A stretch of 64,000 nucleotides of DNA, taken from NCBI GenBank assembly GCA_954871525.1, contig OX940869.1, positions 27,432,001-27,496,000 on the forward strand, in the 5' to 3' direction. Within the stretch, counting starts at the first letter, position 1. Every line of letters starts with the position of its first letter. Below, one piece after another: positions 58,325-64,000 of this stretch. Made by a program: the position numbers and the translations under genes. Under the pieces are notes generated by a model. It was not told the origin of the DNA. It saw nothing but the letters and a program-made list of their open reading frames with translations, and ran no database searches. This stretch comes from Parietaria judaica (lineage: Eukaryota; Streptophyta; Magnoliopsida; Rosales; Urticaceae).

Positions 58325-59086
58325 TGTAGAGGGGGTTTTTCACCACCCTTTTCCAGTCACAAAGACAATCACCAAATAACAAATAAATAAGAATAATTGA
58401 CGAATGTCTCTGTTTTATTATATTTTCCGAAACGAGCTCGGTTTTCTTCCGTTGAATAGCTGGACAGATGAAGGATCATGAGCATCAATTCTCTCTATTT
58501 CCTTAGCCTTTTCTATTACAAGACTTCTTTCTCTCCTTCCGGGTCTTTCCTTCTCTATTTTTCCGAACCTCCACAAATGAGGCTTATCTTGCCTTTTATA
58601 TAGTTTTACCAAGCCTTCCTCTCGCTTATTTCCCGCCTTTTTTCCCTTTAATCATTCATTCTCTGGCGTGGTTTGAGGGCAGCATGGTAAATCCTTGCTT
58701 TATGTCACTTCCGAGCAGGCTGCCGTAATGGGTAGGTGCGCCTCATTAAATGCGCTTCCCGTCAGCCGTCATTCGGCTCTGCAAGCCTCGTCGCTGACGC
58801 TCTCATCGAGTGAGTAGGTCGGCTTCATTAAATGCACGTCTCGTCAAGGGTCATTCGACCCTGCACAATCATCATGACGAAGTTCCTCGTTGGGTGTGAT
58901 GGGACGCTTCATCGCAACTTGCTCTCGCGTGGCTGCGTCTCCTCGTGGATGAACCTCCTCGGGGGTACTCTCCCTCGGGGATGTTCATCCTCGGGTGACG
59001 GACTTCCTCGCCTCCCCTCATGTCGTTTATGGACCAAACGACACGAGTTGTGTTGAGGATGGATTTGACCAAATCCGACCTTAACA
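58325..59086 (-). repeat. 5' LTR of the non-autonomous element
   Basis: Carries a TATATAAAAGG promoter motif (minus strand, near 58597-58608) that would drive transcription through the F-box gene. Immediately followed (on the minus strand) by GTTTGGCGCCCACCG. Confidence 0.95.
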
Positions 59087-59605
59087 ATCGTCGCGGACCT
59101 AGTGCCCGACGACCTACCTCCGAAGGTTGTCATCCAGGAAGATTCGAACTCGCGCAAGGCCAAAAGATGAGCGACTTCTCATCTTGAAGATCATCAGCTC
59201 CGGCAGGCCCGTGCATCTCCATTACTTAGTCGTGGACACGTTGCACCCTTTGGACTACATCACCGACGATACAACCACCTCTTCATTCCTACATTTATTA
59301 CTAACAATGAACTACGTGATGACTTGATTATCCTTGAGATATGTAGGCAGCCCTGCTATAAGTGACGGGGTGCGGCATCGTACTTTCTTTTTTTGCAGGG
59401 TCCTCCCGGACGACGGTACGTCGCCAAGAACGTTGACCAAGAATCCCCATAGCTCGCAAAAGACGACGATACACCTTCAACAAAGCCGAGACTTAATCAA
59501 TCCTTGTTGACTCAACTCCGACTACCCAGGCGACCATAAGGTCAGGCCCTAGTTCAAACAATGGACCAGTATCTACTTTAACAGAATGTTGTGCATCACT
59601 GTTAC

Positions 59606-59612
59606 GATGAAC

Positions 59613-59651
<39 letters not shown>

Positions 59652-59780
59652 GTGTGAGAAAAAATTACTATGGCCGTCTTACCGATAAATACCGGCAAGA
59701 CGGATAATCGAAGATTATCGAAGATAATCGTGGAAAAGTCGAACCTCGACCGATAGCGCCACCTATTAAAAAAAAAAATC
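59606..59780. repeat. (TA)n microsatellite and a SINE 3' fragment
   Basis: 59619-59648 is a TA run. 59735-59770 (CTCGACCGATAGCGCCACCTA plus an A run) matches the last 30 or so bases and tail of the SINE family seen at 18.8-21.2 kb. The tRNA-like head is absent. Confidence 0.65.
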
Positions 59781-59849
59781 AATGGATTATAACATTTATA
59801 GAAATATCACTTTCGTGTGAAATGGATTACGTTATGTTGCCGGATAACG

Positions 59850-59857
59850 TATATAAA
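59850..59857 (+). promoter_or_regulatory. CYP38 TATA box
   Basis: TATATAAA about 112 bp ahead of the start codon at 59969. Transcription would begin near 59880-59890, giving a leader of about 85 nt. Confidence 0.6.
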
Positions 59858-59968
59858 TGAGAGGCCCATATTCTGCGCTTACTCACCCAAATCAACACTC
59901 TCTCCTTTTCTTCTCCAAATCCCACCACAAGCCATGGTGGCTCTCTCTCACAACTTCAAACCTCTCCA

Positions 59969-62694
59969 ATGGCTTCTTCTTTCTCCGCCAAGTCTCCCAT
60001 GGCCGCTCGAACTCCATCCCACAATCTCGCCTCTCCCAAACTGCTCGCTCCGAGTCAAACTAATTGCATTCGTCTTGTTCCCCACGTGGTCAACCATTTT
60101 CAACGACTGGGTATTCGCTGTTCTTCGCAAAACCCTCAGCTCCACACCGACAAGGTCTGTTCTTTTTCGAAATTGAAGTAATGGGTTGTCTTCAATTATC
60201 GCCATTTTAGTGTGATTGGTGAGCTCAGTGAAAAACATGTTCTTGTTTTGTCTTGTTTGAGCAGGGAAGGAAGTCGTTTTCGCTGAAGGAATGTGCGATT
60301 TCGGTGGCGCTGGCTGTCGGATTGATAACTGGAGCTCCGGCATTGGAATGCACCAGCATTGCCCATGCTGCAAACCCGTCGATACCCGACGTGTCCGTGC
60401 TGATCTCCGGGCCCCCAATCAAGGATCCAGGGGCGTTGTTGAGGTACGCTCTTCCCATTGACAACAAGGCCATTAGGGAAGTGCAGAAGCCGCTCGAAGA
60501 CATCACCGACTCACTCAAGATCGCCGGAGTCAAAGCGCTCGATTCCGTCGAGAGAGTAAGTTAGGAGCTGCCGTCGATGAATATAAGATTTCCCTTCAGC
60601 ATTTTCATTGATGTTAAGATGAGGTTGACTGGAAATTCGGGTGTAGAATTTGAGACAGGCGTCTCGGAGCCTGAAGCAAGGGAAGAGTTTGATTGTGTCG
60701 GGTCTAGCGGAGGCGAAGAAGCAGCACGGAATCGAGCTCCTTGACAAGCTAGAAGTGGGAATGGACGAGCTTCAGCAGATTGTGGAGGATAGGAGTAGGG
60801 ACAAAGTTGTGTCCAAACAGAAGGAACTGCTTCAATACGTTGGAGGGTAAGTTCACTTCTCGTGACTATGTCTCAAATTACCGGTTATGGCGGAAGAGTA
60901 TTGTAATTTTCAAATAGAAGAATTTAAATATTGCAAGGAACGCTCGTCTCGTGACTCTGTCTCAAATTATTGGTTATGGCGTAAGAGTATTGTAATTTTC
61001 AAATGGAAGAATATAAATTTTGCAAGGAGCAATCGCTCGTCTCATGACTTTGTCTTAAATTTGATAAAATTGTCATCGCTTATGGCGAAGGAGTATCGTG
61101 ATTTCAGTACAAAAACATAGGAATTACAAATAGGAGAAAATAAATTGAATTATCACATCTAACCTAAAATATTTTGATCTTCTTAGTATGTGTTTTTATA
61201 TGAACCAATAATGTACTTTTTTCCCAATGAGCTTAAGTTACTTTTCTCGTGACACTGTCTCAATTTTATTAATATAATCATCGCTTATAGTGGAGAAATA
61301 TCGTGGTAACGCAAAGATGTATTGTGATATATTTACTATCCCATGTACCAAAATTAGCCTATAAAAAGAACACCCAGAAATCAGGACAGATCATTCTGAC
61401 TAGAACTAGATTACTGCTTTTACTAATTTTCGCAGTGTCGAAGAGGACATGGTGAACGGATTCCCGTACGAGGTGCCCGAAGAATACCAAAACATGCCGT
61501 TACTGAAAGGGAGAGCCACCGTGGATATGAAGGTCAAGGTCAAGGACAACCCTAACGTGGATGAATGCGTCTTCCGTATAGTTTTAGACGGTTACAACGC
61601 GCCTGTCACCGCCGGGAATTTCATCGATTTGGTGGAACGACACTTTTACGACGGCATGGAAATCCAAAGAGGTAATATATATAGTCATTAAATTTAATTT
61701 CTTTTCAGGACGCTAGATTTAAAACGCGTGGTGTCTCTGCTTTGTTGCAGCTGACGGGTTCGTGGTTCAAACCGGTGATCCGGAAGGTCCTGCAGAGGGC
61801 TTTATTGACCCGAGTACGGAGAAGATTAGGACCGTGCCTCTAGAAATCATGGTGGAAGGAGAGAAAGTTCCCTTCTATGGGGAAACTCTGGAAGTAATCT
61901 CTCTCTGTCTCACTCTTTACACACTTCCTTTGACTTATAAGATTATTAAAGTATTACTACACGAAAGAAAACAACACACCGGAAATCGAATAACCGGAAT
62001 ATTATTCTTCGTTTTTAAGAAGATAAACATCTATTCACTTTTTCACTGAAACTGGATTTATGGGTGTATGTTTATAGTCATCCATAGTTATTTCTATCTT
62101 CAAAATATATTTTAGGACATGAATAAGTTTAGAAATTATTATTTTGTTTCTTCATTAAACTCAAATTTTTGGACATGGAGTAGTTTTTCTTCGTAAAAAC
62201 CGATCAAAACCGGTTTTTTTTATTTAAATAATTAAAAAAAAAACTGTTTCCATTACGAAAAAACCGGAATGTGAACACCTGCTTCAACTCTTTTCGTAAC
62301 GTGATATTTTTGACAGGAACTTGGTCTGTACAAGGCTCAAACCAAGCTCCCGTTCAATGCATTTGGAACAATGGCGATGGCGAGAGATGTAGGCCTCAAA
62401 ACCGAGTTTCTCTTTCCCCATTTTCACGAAGTCTTGGATCTAACCGTGTGAAAAAATTTGGTGAAGGAATTTGAGAACAACTCAGCGTCTAGCCAGGTGT
62501 TTTGGCTGCTAAAGGAGAGCGAGCTAACGCCCAGTAACTCCAACATATTGGACGGCCGCTACGCAGTTTTCGGGTATGTGACGGAAAACGAAGACTACTT
62601 AGCAGACGTTAAGGTGGGCGACACGATAGAGTCAATCCAAGTGGTGTCTGGTCTGGATAATCTAGTTAACCCTACCTACAAGATTGCCGGATAA
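59969..62694 (+). CDS. CYP38: Chloroplast lumen cyclophilin-type protein CYP38 (7 exons, 451 aa)
   Basis: CYP38/TLP40 acts in the thylakoid lumen in assembly and repair of photosystem II. Exons: 59969-60154, 60265-60555, 60647-60846, 61436-61671, 61751-61893, 62317-62388 and 62467-62694; total 1356 nt, exact frame, all GT-AG. Seen: a Ser/Pro-rich chloroplast transit peptide, then a hydrophobic lumen-targeting stretch ([20 protein letters not shown]) with an AHA-A cleavage site, the conserved [19 protein letters not shown], the helical domain ([17 protein letters not shown]), and a C-terminal cyclophilin fold ([85 protein letters not shown]). Length matches Arabidopsis CYP38 (437 aa) allowing for the variable transit peptide. 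The ATG at 59969 is required by the exon 2 phase; an earlier ATG at 59935 is out of frame. Confidence 0.97.
60852..61320. repeat. Degenerate 90-bp tandem repeat in CYP38 intron 3
   Basis: CTCGTGACTNTGTCTCAAATT, GGTTATGGCG, AGAGTATTGTAATTTTCAAAT and ATTGCAAGGA recur with a period of about 90 bases at 60857 and 60947, and more loosely at 61040 and 61243. Confidence 0.75.
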
Positions 62695-63556
62695 GCCATA
62701 GTTGCCCATTTGTAATTTTTTTTTTAATTTTTTTTTTCGAGCATTCCGCGATGAGAGTTTGCGCGGTCAAGCTTTTGTAATGTCTTTCTTAAATGGAAGA
62801 GCCTTCTTGTTTAATCAATGGTTCGACGGAAGTTCGACATTCCATTGTATTGATATTGTAACATTTGATTCATTTGGCACTTACTTAGCTGTTATTCTGT
62901 TGTCTTAATTAGATTTTGGGAATACATGCTGTTATTTTGAATAATTTTAGATACTTTTACCACAATTATTAGTTAAAGTCATAATTAGTTAGAAGGGTTA
63001 ACGAGGCAAATGTCCATTTTGATCAAACGTTTTCAAGAAAATACTAAACCTTTATAGTAATTAAAACTACCAATTAATTGAATTGTGGACAAATATACCC
63101 GTCCTTCATTATTTACGTTTTTAATTTTTAATTAGTAATTGTAAAAGAATTTATTGATTAATCTTCCTATTAAATAGGATTAATGGAATAAACTGTTTAA
63201 AATAACGAATTAGTACGTAAAAAAAGTTATATTTGATAGCTGAAAAATCAAATAAAAAACAAAGATCTTTAAAAAATCTCTCATCCGATCTGTATCCTGA
63301 TCTTATTAATTACATAGTAAAGAAAACACCAACTATGAATCTATTATTATTCGTAACTACGTATATAATTACGAAACAATAATTTTAATTAATTACTTAG
63401 ATTGAGGTTGAAGTTGAATGTATTGTAATTGTAATGACAAATGTGTTGACGTGATTTCGCACACCAACATTCACGAAAATATGTGTATGGGATTTCAATT
63501 TGAATTTGCTAAATGATCGTGGATCTTGACCTCCGCGTCGTCAATACTATGACGGT
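62695..63556. other. CYP38 3' UTR and intergenic DNA
   Basis: The first few hundred bases should hold the CYP38 3' UTR. No further gene is seen. AT-rich. Confidence 0.55.
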
Positions 63557-64000
63557 GATAATAAATAAAAAGTAAGAACAATGAAAACACGAGGTGTTTT
63601 AGAGAGGTTCGTCCCAATGCGGTAGTTGACTACGTCCTCTGTAAGTTTATTAATTCGAGAAAGAAGATCAACCAGAACCACAAGCCGATTCCGAGTTAAT
63701 CGAAAAGATGAAAGAAAAAAACACTCTGAAAATACAAATCTCACAAACTCTTTTTCTCTCAGGTGAATGCTTGCATACGTGTAGTGGAGCTGCTCTCTTG
63801 CTTTTATAGACTTCTGGTTTCTACCTGTTGGAACTTCTTTGTGAACGTTGGTAGTGGCTCCGAGTTCGGCGCTTGACTCTTTGCTGAGCTGACACGTGGG
63901 CCATTTCTCGAGAGAATTACGCAGTAGTGGGCTTTGACTTGGCGTCGTGGGAGTTTGAATTCTGGTCGTGGCGATTTTCCTGGTCGGGCTCCGGAGAATT
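63557..64000. mobile_element. Likely LTR-type element entering from the right edge
   Basis: The stretch AGAGAGGTTCGTCCCAATGC, GGTAGTTGACTACGTCC and onward to the edge has the look of an LTR or leader of a plant retrotransposon in minus orientation. No pol frame, TSD or second LTR is inside the window, so the class is uncertain. Confidence 0.35.

Larger units (their letters stand above)
50067..59086 (-). mobile_element. Non-autonomous Tat-related LTR element carrying an F-box gene, TSD ATCGT
   Basis: Orientation is minus: 5' LTR 58325-59086, 3' LTR 50067-50828. LTR ends are TGTTAAGG...CTACA. The primer-binding site TTTGGCGCCCACCGAGGGGC directly follows the 5' LTR, and a polypurine tract (AAATGGGGGACTAAC) precedes the 3' LTR. 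An exact 5-bp duplication ATCGT flanks it (50062-50066 and 59087-59091). No gag, protease, RT or integrase motif was found. The 7.5-kb interior instead holds an antisense spliced gene (51552-55689), tandem repeats and a sense-strand SKIP14-like gene (56814-57814). The LTRs are almost identical, so it is the youngest large insertion here. Confidence 0.93.
33757..59600 (+). mobile_element. Solo LTR split into three pieces by nested insertions
   Basis: The three pieces 33757-33788, 49147-50066 and 59087-59600 together match the solo LTR at 28661-29977 in order. TGGTATGTGTATTTTTTGG followed across the gap by TATGGGCCCC parallels that LTR's first 45 bases, and GAACTACGTG, GAGATATGTAGG and TTTTTTTGCAGG parallel its 3' part. 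The TSD is GTTAT (33752-33756) against GTTAC (59601-59605), 4 of 5 matching, and the CA end has decayed. Net length without inserts is about 1.45 kb. Confidence 0.8.

Noticed and set aside
59817..60176. 119-codon ORF overlapping CYP38 exon 1
   Set aside because: Different frame from exon 2, and its first codons lie upstream of the TATA box. The conserved protein requires the ATG at 59969.

Overview
The window is nuclear DNA from a dicot-type flowering plant. The evidence is spliced genes with GT-AG introns, plant-only gene families, AT-rich introns and several plant transposon superfamilies with their expected target-site duplications (TSDs). No rRNA or intact tRNA gene, CRISPR array or bacterial operon is present. 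The species cannot be told from the sequence alone.

Three host genes can be read exon by exon. At the left edge (46-2167, minus) is the 5' part of a Raf-like protein kinase gene that runs out of the window. In the middle (23498-28278, minus) is a complete 19-exon SAMHD1/VENOSA4-type dNTP triphosphohydrolase gene (474 aa), with 23-nt and 16-nt microexons and one GC-AG intron. Near the right edge (59969-62694, plus) is a complete 7-exon gene for the thylakoid-lumen cyclophilin CYP38 (451 aa). They are unrelated housekeeping or signalling genes separated by transposons.

Nearly everything else is mobile DNA. At 2.9-10.8 kb lie a hAT element with perfect ends, a decayed BED-finger hAT transposase, and a palindromic Mutator-like (MULE) element. 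At 10.8-16.1 kb a MULE with a perfect 9-bp TSD carries a host-gene-like fragment and was itself hit by a Copia element (5-bp TSD). At 16.5-22.6 kb are two short palindromic MULEs, a GC-rich non-autonomous hAT, and three tRNA-derived SINEs. At 28.7-33.3 kb are a solo LTR beside VEN4, a TIR element with ATATCG-rich ends, and a fold-back element with mirrored 25-bp repeat arrays.

From 33757 to 59600 one solo LTR is exploded by a nested stack. A MULE (33789-49146) sits in it, a 14-kb Ty3/gypsy Tat-lineage element (33859-47855) sits in that MULE, and a separate 9-kb LTR element (50067-59086) sits in the other half of the solo LTR. All four insertions can be delimited by TSDs. The Tat element has gag, protease, RT, RNase H, a second (archaeal-type) RNase H and integrase, all broken, plus an antisense gene between integrase and the 3' LTR.

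The most striking object is the 9-kb element. It has LTRs, PBS and PPT, but I found no gag or pol in it. Instead it carries a spliced antisense gene with its own TATA box and a SKIP14-like F-box/cysteine-cluster gene in the sense orientation, which looks like a captured host gene.
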